Shown: one piece after another, positions 34,343 to 45,170 of the stretch
Layout: each line of letters opens with the position of its first letter
Position numbering within the stretch: the stretch's first letter is position 1
Source: Luffa acutangula
Lineage: Eukaryota; Streptophyta; Magnoliopsida; Cucurbitales; Cucurbitaceae
Assembly: GCA_036850905.1 (NCBI GenBank)
Contig: CM072087.1
Coordinates: forward strand, 34,141,689-34,205,688
Reading direction: 5' to 3'
DNA length: 64,000 bases
Position numbers and translations under genes: made by a program
Notes under the pieces: generated by a model
What the model saw: the letters and a program-made list of their open reading frames with translations, nothing else
Told to the model about the DNA's origin: nothing
Databases searched by the model: none

Positions 34343-35930
34343 AACTCCTAAAACTTGGGCAACGCGACTACGACTTAGATAATTAATAGGAACCTATTTG
34401 GCATTTTTTTTAACCTATGAACAACAAGCAAAACTCAATAAATCATGCTTTAAGAACCTAAAAGGGTTGGGCAACGCTAACAAGACCTAAACAATTAATG
34501 GGCATTGGCACTGCATGCTTTTAAACCATATACAGCAACAACGATCCATGTTAAAGCATAATCTAGAACCTATAAAGGTCGGGCAAAGCTACATAGGCGA
34601 TGAGACTAAATGACATTGATAAACTACATGATTTAAACTAAAACAACTTATTAATAAGCATATTCTAGGACTTATGAAGGTTGAGCAACACTTACGAGCC
34701 TAGATAAACCAAGGATAACGACCAACACATGCTTCTAGGCTTAAACAACTAATGGGTAGAAAACTACAATGCTATAAACCAAGGGACATGAAGGAAACTT
34801 ACCCAAACGAACTCGTTTCAACGCTAGACGAGTTATCCTAACCTCTAACGATGAGCTAGAACGATCCTTGGGCAGTGGGTATTCGAGTCGAAGTGATTCG
34901 AACCCCAAACGATCACCTAGACGGCGCTGCAGATCAAAATATCGAACACTTTAATTTTTAGCACCTAAAATGATTGGGCATTCTATTTAAAGCTCTAAAC
35001 AAGAATGAGTATTTGATTAAACTTAGCTAAAGGCCTAAAGAAAGTATGGGTAAGAGATTAGACTTACCGAGGATGTCAAAGGACCCTGAAAACACCCGAA
35101 ATAGCCGCTGGACAGAGGCAAAAACGTGAGGAAAAGAGTCTTCGAGCTGCTGTCTGCGCAAGATCTAACCATACAAACATGAAGGAGTTAGATCGGGCCT
35201 TAAACCAACTAGATCGAGGGAGAAAAGACTTACTTTTCTTGGCCAAAAACGCACGGATAGAGAAGGAAACGGCGCGGGAAGAGAACCTACGCGAGGGAGA
35301 GACCGACGACGATGCTTCCGACGGCTGGGTTTGCTCCGGCAAGGTTGGTGACGACTTCACAACCACACCCACGGGGAGAAAGGTCACGTGGAGAGAGATA
35401 GAGCTCGCGGAATGAAGAATCGTTCGCGAAGGGAGGTGGCGTGACGAACGGCTGGCTACGCGGCTTAGACGGCGGCTGGGCAAGGCGACGGCGGCTCAGG
35501 TTTGGCTAAGGGCTGCTTAACACGATAAGAGAAAGAAAAGAGAGGGGAAAGGGAACTTTAGGGCTTTTCTTCTTCTTTTCCTTATTCTTGCTTTCCTTTG
35601 AATTTCTTTCTTTTCTCTTTTTGTTTTACCAATTAACCAAAAGCCCAAAAAATAGGATTTCACCCAACCAACACCCAATATTCGGTGTATAACTCTGAAT
35701 TAAAATGCTCAACCAATACTGACCAAACCAACGAGACTTAAAGGGAGATTTTATTTAAAATAACACTTAACTCCCAGGAGATTCGAGAAGCGAGAGTGTA
35801 TATCGAGATCGTGAATCGTGAATGGATTAAAAGCGATTAAATATGAGGAAATCGCTCGAGAAGCGAGATTGTTAAACATGGTCGCGTGACATTAGCAGGA
35901 ATCAATCCGGCTGGGTTAGAGGGGCAATGC
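34343..35930. other. Right flank of the copia element, older repeat
   Basis: Non-coding. It includes four degenerate copies of a ~105-bp unit (34347-34740), then GC-richer sequence (35080-35520) with chance ORFs on both strands, then a T-rich run. It probably belongs to an older LTR-like element shared with 17743-18289. The 12-mer GTGACATTAGCA occurs at 35886-35897 and 35949-35960. Confidence 0.35.
34347..34740 (+). repeat. Four degenerate ~105-bp tandem repeats
   Basis: Units begin near 34347, 34458, 34565 and 34667, each with AGAACCTA.AA..TTGGGCAACGC followed by an A-rich half. Confidence 0.6.
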
Positions 35931-35984
35931 GGTCATAAAATATGTGCGGTGACATTAGCAAAAGGGCATTCTCCATTATTCTGA

Positions 35985-36205
35985 AAAGATAGGTCAAATT
36001 TCATTACAACCCTTGAGAATGGGTCATCCGTACAAATATCCCCATTTTTCACGCCTGTGCACATGAATTTCTTTTTTATAGGTCCATCATTAACATTGTT
36101 TGTGCTTGAATAAGAATGAGCCCCATAGTCTTCCTTATCATTATCATCTATTTGATTCTCTCCCCCATTGAAGCTATCTTCACTCTGCCCAAGATTAGCC
36201 TGACA
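35985..36205 (-). other. Possible exon remnant
   Basis: The minus strand is open from a good acceptor (TGTGTCAG, near 36200) through NLGQSEDSFNGGENQIDDND and IKKKFMCTGVKNGDICTDD. Composition is acidic and Asn-rich. The family is not recognised. It may belong to a gene damaged by the neighbouring insertions. Confidence 0.3.
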
Positions 36206-36278
36206 CAAGAGTATGCGTTAGTAAAAAGAAAAAGGGAAAAAAAATCATTTTTAATCCTAAACTTTGGGAGTTGTATCA

Positions 36279-36420
36279 ATTTTAACCTTGAACTTTCAAT
36301 TTCATCAAATTGAATCATAAACTTAACAAGTTGTATGAATTTTAACCTTGAACTTTCAATTTCATCAAATTGACCTCAAACTTATTAGATCGTATCGAAT
36401 TTAACCTCAAACTTACGTAA
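36279..36420. repeat. 60-bp tandem repeat
   Basis: ATTTTAACCTTGAACTTTC recurs with an exact 60-bp offset (36279, 36339), with a weaker third unit near 36399. Confidence 0.8.
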
Positions 36421-36475
36421 GTGTTACAATGTATACATTTGGTTAACTTTCCGTTTGAACCACCGTACATAATTG

Positions 36476-39400
36476 TAGGGGTGAAAAAAACTGAACAAAA
36501 CCGGTTCGGTTCGGTTCGATTTTCAAGTTTATTTGTGACCGAACCGAAAGGTTCGATTTTCAAGGTTCGGTTCGGTCCTTGCATGTTTTTGGCCCGAACC
36601 GAGTATAAAGGTTCGTAATACGCACACGTAGAGTTAGGGTTCTGATTTACTTAATCTCTCGCTCTTTCTCGTGGGTACCCGTCGCCGCTCTTCTCGTTCT
36701 ATCTCTCTCTCTCGGTCTTTTCTCCTCCCTGCGGCGCCATCTTCTCGTTCTCTCTGACAGCGTCGTCTTTTTCTTCCTTCGCGTGCACAGCAGTCAGGCA
36801 GTTCGGCTTCGTCGTACATAGTGAGTCTCTAATTCTTTTTTCTTCCTTACTTGGAACCTCTCCCATCGTTGCCGCAACTGTTGAAAAATTTCTTTTTCTC
36901 TATTGCTCCCCTGCAGCAACCCCACCACCACGCCCTTGGAAGAATCCCCAAAAAGATTGCACTCTTACTGGAAATCCAAATGGATACAATAATGTACAAC
37001 GTATAGGAGTTAATTCCAGCACATGTTATTGAGGTAATATTCTCAAAACTACACATACTCAACTTGCTCGATTGTAGGCTCGTCTGCAAAGCCTAGAATG
37101 ATTTTGTTTTAGACTATGCTTTTTATTTGAAATTTGTTCCAAACACTTACTTGGTCTGTAAGATGATTACACCAGTCTTAGTTTTTTCATCATGGCAGGC
37201 ATATAGGAAATCAGTGCTCAAGTCAAGGGCTTAAAAAATTCACTGAACTACTGAGTAATTATTCTGGTGTTGAAGGATATTGCCTATATGTTTACATAGT
37301 ACCCATCTTTACATTTTTCCTACTGGTTTTTTTTTTTTTTTGCATATCTTCAGATTAATTAATTAAAGAAACTTGGATTTTGGTATTGATTTTGCTGCAA
37401 ACTTCATAAATGAAAGGTCTTTTTTTAAAAATGAAGAATAAAAACATTGTTACTAAGAAAAGATTAGTTCTTTAAGTAACTTGCTCCAATATTGGATTAT
37501 ATTGTTTGTTTACAAGCCTAGTTTTTGGATACTTCTTAAATACTCTCACCAAATTAAGTCTTTAGCATTTATTAGTGCATTATTGAGGTTTTCAAGCCAA
37601 CCCCATTTCTGTGGTTGACAAAGACAGAAAATTTGAAGAGGGACCTCCCACTCCCATTCCCATATACATGACTTTATGAAAAGATCACTTGTGTTACTTT
37701 TCTTCCACTGAGCATTATATCTTTACATTTATGGAAAGGAAGTTCCACAACAAAGTGGACTTTTTATCCTAATGCATTTTGAAAAAGATTAAATTGATTT
37801 CGCTACGCACTCCTAACGTTATGTCTATTATAGTCCCTATCGTTAACAACGAATGATGAAATACTAGACTCGGTAACCCCGAGCCTTGATTTTTTATGTG
37901 TGGATATGTGGTCTTATTCATTCTTAATTTGAAAATCTAACTACACTTTATTTCTAATTTTAACATATCATGATTGATCGACTCAATTGTCAATTGAAAG
38001 TATTCATTGTTTATTGTTTGTTTATATCTATTATGCTGCTTCTCAACCATTCCTCATTAGGTAATACCGTAACTTTATTCATTGTTTCTTTTTTGTTTAT
38101 ATCTATAATGTTTGTTGCATTCCCTGAGGATAGTTTATTGGTTTTGCAATAGCTTGGTCTTGTTTTGTGACTTTTGGTTTGATTTTTATCACATGATGAT
38201 TTCATCTTTTAATAATGAGACTTCTGAACAAAGTCATACCCATAATCTAGGTACGAGTAGTAAAGTAGGATTGTTAGGGAAAAGGAAACCTATGAAACCA
38301 GCTTCAAATGCTTGGGAGCATTTTATTAGAGTAGAGGGATGTGATCCTGAATATCCTAGGGCTGCTTGTAAATATTGTGGAGCTACATATGCATGTGACT
38401 CTAAGAGAAATGGGACAACAAATATGAAAAGACACTTAGAAAAATGTAAGTTGTATACAAGTAAGTCAGATGATTATGTTGAAGGAGAGGGGGATTCTGA
38501 AAGTAACTTGACAGCTACATCGTTCACTCAAGAGAATTGTAGAATGATGCTTGCTTACATGGTCATATTAGATGAATTGCCCTTTAAGTTTGTAGAAAGC
38601 GAAAGATTTCATAAATTTTGCAAGGCATTAAATCCTAAGTTTGTAATTCCATCACGAGTCACTGTTGCAAAAGATTGTTTTCAATTGTACATGAGGGAGA
38701 AAAAGAGGTTGAAAAGTGTCTTGACTCGAAATGGCCAAAGAGTTTGTTTAATGACTAATACATGGACTTCCGTTCAGAATATTAATTACATGGTGATAAA
38801 TGCTCATTTCATTGATAGTGAGTGGAACTTGCACAAAAGAATTCTAAATTTTTGTCAAATTACTAATTATAAAGGAGACACAATAGGGAGAATAATTGAA
38901 AAATGTTTGCAAAGTTGGGGGATTGATAGACTTTTTACCATCGCCGTCGATAATGCTAGCTCCAATGATGTAGCATTGACATATTTGGTTAAAAAGTTTA
39001 AAGGAAGAAATGAGTTTGTGTTGGATGGTGAATTTCTCCATGTGCGATGTTCTGCTCATATTCTTAATTTGATTGTTAGTGATGCTTTAAAAGATTTACA
39101 TGTGTCTATAATTCGCATTAGAAATGATGTGAAGTGTGTTAGATCATCTCCAGCAAGATTACAAGCATTTAAAGATTTTGCTAAAGAAGATAAAATTTCG
39201 ACCAAAAGTTGTCTTAGTATGGATGTTCCAACACGATGAAATTCAACTTTCACTATGTTGGATGGAGCAATTAAATTTCAAAAAACTTTTGAAAGATTAG
39301 AAGAACACGACCCAAGATATTTGCCGGAAAGTGAGATACCTATTATTGAAGATTGGGATAATGCTAAAGTGTTTGTGGAGTTCCTAAAGACTTTTTTAGA

Positions 39401-41252
39401 TGTTACTTTAAAGTTCTCAGCATCTATGTCTGTAACTTCAAACATTTTCTTTCATGAAATTTTGTTGGTTGAAGAAATAATTCGTGAATACTCGATGTAC
39501 AATAATGAGTTGTTAAGTCAGATGGCATCAAGCAGGCAAGCAAAGTTCAACAAATACTGGGGTATAACTACAAGTGAGAAAACTAATTTGTTGTTGTATG
39601 TTGCTGTTGTTCTTGACCCTAGATATAAGTTGAATTATGTGAGTTATTGCTTTCATGATTTTTTGGACGAAGAAAGTGCAAAAAAATGGACAAATAAGGT
39701 CGAAGAAACATTGCGTCGACTATGTGATGACTATTATTTAAGAATATCAGTGCAAAAGGAACATCCACAAGCACAATCATCTACATCCATAGAAGCATCA
39801 AGTTGTCCAAGTCAGAGTGAAATACCATCTATCTCTTCTAATGCATCGAGTGGAACTGGATCTTATAAGGTACGTCATGTTGCCCATGATAGATATATGT
39901 TTTTAAGTAAGAAAAAAGATCCAGACAATGGTAAAACAGAGGTGGCTCGTTATTTAGATGAAGCTTGTGTAGAGGATGAAATTTTTGATATATTAAATTG
40001 GTGGAAGGTAAATTCTACTCGATTCAAGATTATCAGCCAAGTAGCTAGAGACATCTATAGCATTCCTATATCTACTGTGCCATCTGAATCAGCTTTTAGC
40101 ACTGGAGGACGGGTATTAGATCCATTTCGAAGTTCACTAACTCCTCAAACTGTAGAGGCCCTCATTTGTGCTCAAAATTGGATTCAATCTAAACCTCTTG
40201 ATGACATGAGTGAAGAAATTGATGGAGCTGAAGAAATTGATGAAGGTAAGATTAAGGAATGACATGTCTTGTCTTCAAAAATTGTTTATCACATTGCTTG
40301 CATTTTATCAAATTAATTGTTTTTCTTTTTCTTGTGTTTAGAATTCACAAACATACGCAATGAGATGGAAGTTGCCTTTGAAAACTTGAGCGGTTCTAAA
40401 TTTCTACTCTCAAATTTCATTTCTCTAGTTTATTTATATGAATTTAATTTTATGCTGAACTTTAAGTAACAATTCTTGTTTTTGTTTTAGCCTCTTGAAT
40501 TCTAACAATGGAGTTGGAGTTGCGTCGAGAATGACTTTCTGGGGTAAACTTGTTCATCCCTTGCTTTTTGGGGTAATCTTTTTGTTTTTGTTTTATGCAT
40601 TTTGATATATGAATTTATAGGTAAATTGAAGGTGTTGGATGATAAATGGATTCAAGTTGTCTTCGAGCCACCTGAACTGAAAGTTGGTGGATTCAAGTTT
40701 CCATATGGTGGCAAAAGCGAGGTGCAGTGAATATATGACTACCAAGGGTTCTTCAGGGCAAAATGATTGAAGGATGTCGAGCCAAAATCACTTTGAAGAT
40801 TTTTTGTAATTATGCTAGATTTCATGAGTTAGTTTTATAGATTTGTTTTAAATTCCATTGTGGTTGGAATGTGTTTTATTTCAAACTAGAAGATATATTA
40901 TTATTGAATGTGTTTTGTTTGTTTTGTAAAAGAGAAATTGAAAATCAAAATAATTATGAATGATACTTAAAGTAATGACACAAGAAAAGTGAAGTTGAAG
41001 GTATATTATGAATGATACTTAAAGTAATGACACAAGACAGGTATATTAAGAAACTAAAACTAATAATAATAATAATAAATAAATAAATAAATAATTAATT
41101 AATTAAAATATTAAAAAAAAAACGCGGTAAACCAACTCGACCCGGTTCAGGTCAATCTGGACCAGGTTGAACTGTCTGTACAACCCGACCCTGGGTCGGG
41201 TCGGGTCGGTTTGTTCGTACAACCGACCCGACTCGGGAATTTTACACCCCTA
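36476..41252 (+). mobile_element. hAT transposon, full length
   Basis: 4777 bp with terminal TAGGGGTG...CACCCCTA and an exact 8-bp target duplication CATAATTG (36468-36475, 41253-41260). The left end has GGTTCGG-type repeats (36500-36610) and the right end GGGTCGG/CGACCC-type repeats (41135-41235). A leader with a CT-rich exon-like part (36640-36830) precedes one transposase coding region. A 3' tail of ~1 kb contains TTTAG/AG-bordered segments that could be untranslated exons. Confidence 0.93.
38193..40262 (+). pseudogene. hAT transposase (BED finger, dimerisation domain), nonsense mutated
   Basis: One frame of 690 codons. Residues ~38-85 form a BED zinc finger (WEHF, CKYC, HLEKC). The RNase-H-like core follows (TWTSVQNINYM, VDNASSND), and the C-terminal hAT dimerisation region is clear (ARYLDEA, PSESAFSTGGRVLDPFRSSL, about 39950-40170). 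Two lesions: TGA at 39237-39239 replaces the Trp of the conserved DVPTRWNST motif, and the first catalytic Asp (DTWTS in relatives) is Asn at 38757-38759. An upstream in-frame ATG at 38112 gives a hydrophobic non-conserved extension, so I start at 38193. Such proteins bind the TIRs in the nucleus and cut and paste; this copy should be inactive. Confidence 0.92.
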
Positions 41253-41260
41253 CATAATTG

Positions 41261-42158
41261 ATTATTTCTTCCTTTTTTTCTTAATTGACATTGCACTTGA
41301 ATTGGTTTCTTATAAATAAAATATTGGAAAATTTTTATTTTAGATGACTTTTTCTTGTTGTTGAGAACTTTAATTGTGAGGGTCTTTTCACTACTATTTA
41401 AGATTATACGAAAGCAAAGAAACTTTGGAGGTTTTATCTTCAAATATTTGTTGGTTTTTTTATTGTTGCTAAGAACTTTGTGGGATTTTTTTTCTTCTTT
41501 TACGTTTTTTTTTCTCTTGCTAATTAGAAGAATGGACAAATGTAGGAAACGAAAATAAAGAAATTTCGAGCTTTTTATTTCTCATATTTGCTGAATTTTG
41601 CTTGTTGTCAGTAACTTTATGATTCTTTTTTGGATAATAATGAGAAGAATAGTGTGGAATATTTGATTTCTTCTGGTTTTTCCAAAAAAAAAAATCTTAC
41701 AAAACACTAACTCAGGTGCAATGTGAATTAAAAAAAAGAAAAGGAAATTGTCATTACATGTTTTAATAGCAATTCAAATGAAAAGCTGACCGGTCTACAT
41801 TTCAACATTTATGCAAGTTTGAGGATTGCATAGGAAATAGTAAATATCAATAATTACCTTGTTTTTCTCAACCTCCTTAGTCTTGCGCCTATCCTTTAGT
41901 CTTGCGCCTATCCTTCAACTTTGAGGATCCCTTATTCTTTTTTTTTTCCCTAACATTTCTATCTGTTTTCACTGCATTTCCCCTTTGTCTTGGGCTCTTT
42001 TGATTATGAGTTCGTTGTACTCATTACAACCTTGTGTGATTCTTGTGTCTGTAGTTACACGATAATGACAACAATAACAATCTCATCAACAAATTGAGAT
42101 TATTCTCACTCCCACTGTGAGGGAGATGTTTGCTTCTTTCGTTTTTTGTATTTGGGTT
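41261..42158. other. Between two hAT elements; possible exon on minus strand
   Basis: T-rich, intron-like. On the minus strand 41870-42030 is A/G-rich and one frame reads basic peptide (DRRKTKEVEKNK) up to a donor-like GTAATT, but stops break longer readings. No family is assigned. ORFs at 41147-41558 are chance. Confidence 0.25.
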
Positions 42159-42309
42159 TAGGGGTGATCATCGGTCGGTCGGCTTCATTTTTGGGTTCAA
42201 ACCGACGTCGACCTCCGACACGTTGATTTCTGGCGATCGATTTTCCATCGGTTTGAAAGAAGTTGGCTGAACCGACCGATCGACCACACCGACGGTTGGT
42301 AGATTATGG

Positions 42310-42665
42310 TCGGTTTGAGCCCAAAACAGAAAAAAAAAAAAAAAAACAAAGATAAAAAGAGAGAAAAAACAAAGAAAAAATAGAAAGAAGAAAGGAAGGG
42401 ATGAAAACAGAGAAGAATAAAAAGAAACAAACAGGAAGAAGAAAAAGTAAGAAAAAACGATAAAAAAAAAAAAGAAAAAAAAAAGAAGAAGCAGAGAGGA
42501 AGAAAAGAAAACAAAGAAGAAAAAATGAAGAAGAAGGAAAAAACGGAAAAATAGAAGGAAGAAAGAAGAAATGAAAAAAAGAAGAAAAAAGTTGCAGATG
42601 GTAAAAGAGAGGAAGAAAAGAAAGAAGATAGAGAGAAGAAATGAGAAGGGGGGAAGATGAATCAG
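42310..42665 (+). repeat. Purine-rich tract of about 350 bases
   Basis: Nearly every base is A or G. The opposite-strand ORFs (42197-42816), rich in Phe, Leu and Ser, come from this bias. Confidence 0.9.
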
Positions 42666-42783
42666 TGGAGAAAATTTGAAAAAATAAATAAATAATTTTT
42701 TTTTTAATAAAACCTTGACCAGCTACGGGCCCATTAATGGTCTGCAGCGTGAAATGTGATTTTTTTTTAACTATGTCAGTCGG

Positions 42784-42905
42784 TTTGAGCGATTTTCGCT
42801 CTTTTGGATGAGTCAACTAAACGACAAATCGCTGATTTTCGCTCTTTTGGATGAGTCAACTAAACGACAAATCGCTCTTTTAGATGAGTCAACTAACCGA
42901 CAAGT
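42784..42905 (+). repeat. 45-bp tandem repeat, about 2.5 copies
   Basis: GATTTTCGCTCTTTTGGATG...CAACTAAACGACAAATCGCT occurs twice exactly, then as a shortened variant. Confidence 0.85.
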
Positions 42906-43026
42906 CGATTTTACCCTGTGTAAAACCGACCGCCGACTGATCCTATAAAAAAACTGATCGATCGATGTCGGTTCGATCGGTTTCAATCAGTCGACTCGAT
43001 TTTCAAGAATTCTTTGCTCACCCCTA

Positions 43027-45170
43027 CTTGGGAGCACTAGCTCTTGTTCTTGACTCAACGTTTTTCTTTGTCATTGTTGAAAAAATGAATAAGTTACACC
43101 GCATTTGATAACCATTTAGTTTTTGAAAATTAATTTTATAAACACTACATGCACCTTCAAGTAAACTAATTTTTTGAAAATTATGCTCATTACCTCTTGG
43201 TATGTTCTTAGAATATACACAAAACTGTCATGTATTAGAATGTTAAAATGTACCGAGTCCAAATCTAATTTCAATTTTGCCTTTTTGACATTGTAAAAAT
43301 TTCAATTTTAGTCTAAAATTTTTAATTTTGAATCAAAAAGTTCATCTAATTATGATTCAATGATAAAGGCATTAATAATCTCCTTATAAGAAGAAGCTTC
43401 AATCTCGCACTCCCTCAATTGTAAGCAGTAATATTATATATATATACTTTTTTTTTTTTTTTTTTGAAAAGGAATTGTAACATTATATTCTAAAAAAAAA
43501 CATTCAGTAATTTTAATGCTCAGAAATTATGCACGTAAGAAGCATATTTTATTTGCAGTGCTTGATATAATTAACAGACTAAACTATAAAACTATAATCC
43601 ACTAATTCCCAAATATTTCTAAATCTAGACTTCATTAAGAGGTTGAAGAAAATACACAAGTTTCCAACAAAAGATTCTGTGTTTACATGCAAACTACATG
43701 ATCATTTTCAAATGGCATACTTACCAATGTTCACATTTTCCAGTTTCTCTCCCTGTATACAAGCATAGAGTAAAATATCCACATAATATATAGACATTTT
43801 TGTCCACATTTACACAAATCAGAAGATTCCACATCAACATGAACCAAGAATTCTAATTTCTAACGTGGAATGGAAATATTACAATATTTCGGTAAATTCG
43901 AAAATTCGAGATAAATGTTATATAGCTTATATCAATTTAAAACTAGTTCTTTGTTAGCATCAACAATTCGGTAAATTCGAGAATTGTATATATTTGTCGA
44001 CATCGGCATTTTTTTAACCCCTTACAAGAATACTAGGAATTGATACACTAGTTGATAATCCAAAAATAAGCAAATATGAGAGCTTAATGTTGGAGATCCC
44101 TGAAACTTACCAGTAAGCTATTATCAAGGTACCAAAACAAATCACATATGTCAACTAATTGAATAAGATGCCTACAATGCTAAAACTCATTCTACAATCA
44201 CATCACTTTTAATTGGAAAACATGTGAACTTCTATCCTCTACATACAAGTATTCCATGGGTCAAAGTCAATGGGATTGCTATTGGAGCCTACCAAACCAA
44301 AGAAAGGGAATGGGAGGAAAAACCTGTATGAATGTGTTCGAAGTTGCTGAGTCCAAATTCGTTTCCTTCGTGTAAATTCCCATACAAATATCAACCAGAC
44401 ATGCTACAGAACCCGTAATACAAACTTCGGACAAGGGAATGGCAATCAAAATAAATGCAGGACATCGTCTTCGTCAGATAAAGAGTTGAAAGCAGACAAA
44501 GTGAGCCTGCATATGCAGTTAGTCCAATATAAGATTGCCAGTAAGAGGGGCAAAGTTCGAAATGAATACTATCCATGTTTGTGCTTTATCTTTATTGTTA
44601 GACGAAATAAGTCCTCGATAAATAATGGAGAATTATGCTATCCATGTTTGTGCTTTATCTTTATTGTCAGATGAAATAAGTCCTCGATAAATAATGGAGA
44701 ATTATGCTATCCATGTTTGTGCTTTATCTTTATTGTTAAGACGAAATAAGTCCTCGATAAATAATGGAGAATTGTTTATGCAAGTGCACATGTACCAAGA
44801 AGTCGAGAAGTGTAGGAGTTAACCATAAAATGCTACATCTTTAATATCCAAAATCTAATTGAACATTCTAACTTAATTTATAGCACATATTGGGACCAGC
44901 AAAAGCTAGAAAAAGCAAGATTTGGATCAAACAGAACAAAGTCCAAGATCCTGGAGTAACGCAATTTTGACAAAGTACTGGCGTCAAGACAACAGAGACA
45001 TATGGTATATAGTTTCCAAAACCAACAAAACAATCTCAAAATTAGTGCAACAAAATTATCTTTAAGAACTTTGCAATGAATAACGAAGTTGACTATTTCT
45101 CGTGTAATCATATACGTGTTTTAAAACAGAGGATGGATTCAACTTCAAGCTAGATGGCCAAATAAATACT
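43027..45170. other. Downstream flank of the cornichon gene
   Basis: AT-rich, no coding. It includes a poly(T) near 43449-43466, possible 3' UTR of the minus-strand gene next to 45170, and a 69-bp tandem repeat (44570-44773). Confidence 0.4.
44570..44773 (+). repeat. 69-bp tandem repeat, three copies
   Basis: Units begin at 44570, 44639 and 44708 with TATCCATGTTTGTGCTTTAT and are almost identical. They are probably recent. Confidence 0.95.

Larger units (their letters stand above)
42159..43026. mobile_element. Non-autonomous hAT-type element
   Basis: Ends TAGGGGTGATCA and TGCTCACCCCTA match the TIR of the 36476 element. Flanks TTTGGGTT and CTTGGGAG share only five of eight bases, so the target duplication has decayed or the ends are slightly off. 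CGGTCGGTT-type subterminal repeats mirror the GGTTCGG repeats of the larger elements. The interior has a ~340-base purine-rich tract and a 45-bp tandem repeat. No transposase. Confidence 0.7.

Noticed and set aside
35076..35483. Overlapping ORFs on both strands at 35.1-35.5 kb
   Set aside because: GC-rich, Ser/Arg-rich, open on both strands, no recognisable domain; probably old LTR sequence.
35886..35960. GTGACATTAGCA direct repeat as a target duplication
   Set aside because: Only 51 bp lie between the copies, too little for an element; likely a local duplication.
42197..42816. Phe/Leu/Ser-rich minus-strand ORFs
   Set aside because: Produced by the purine-rich tract; no domain and no codon signal.
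44570..44773. CRISPR-like array
   Set aside because: Direct tandem repeat with no spacers, in a plant nuclear genome.
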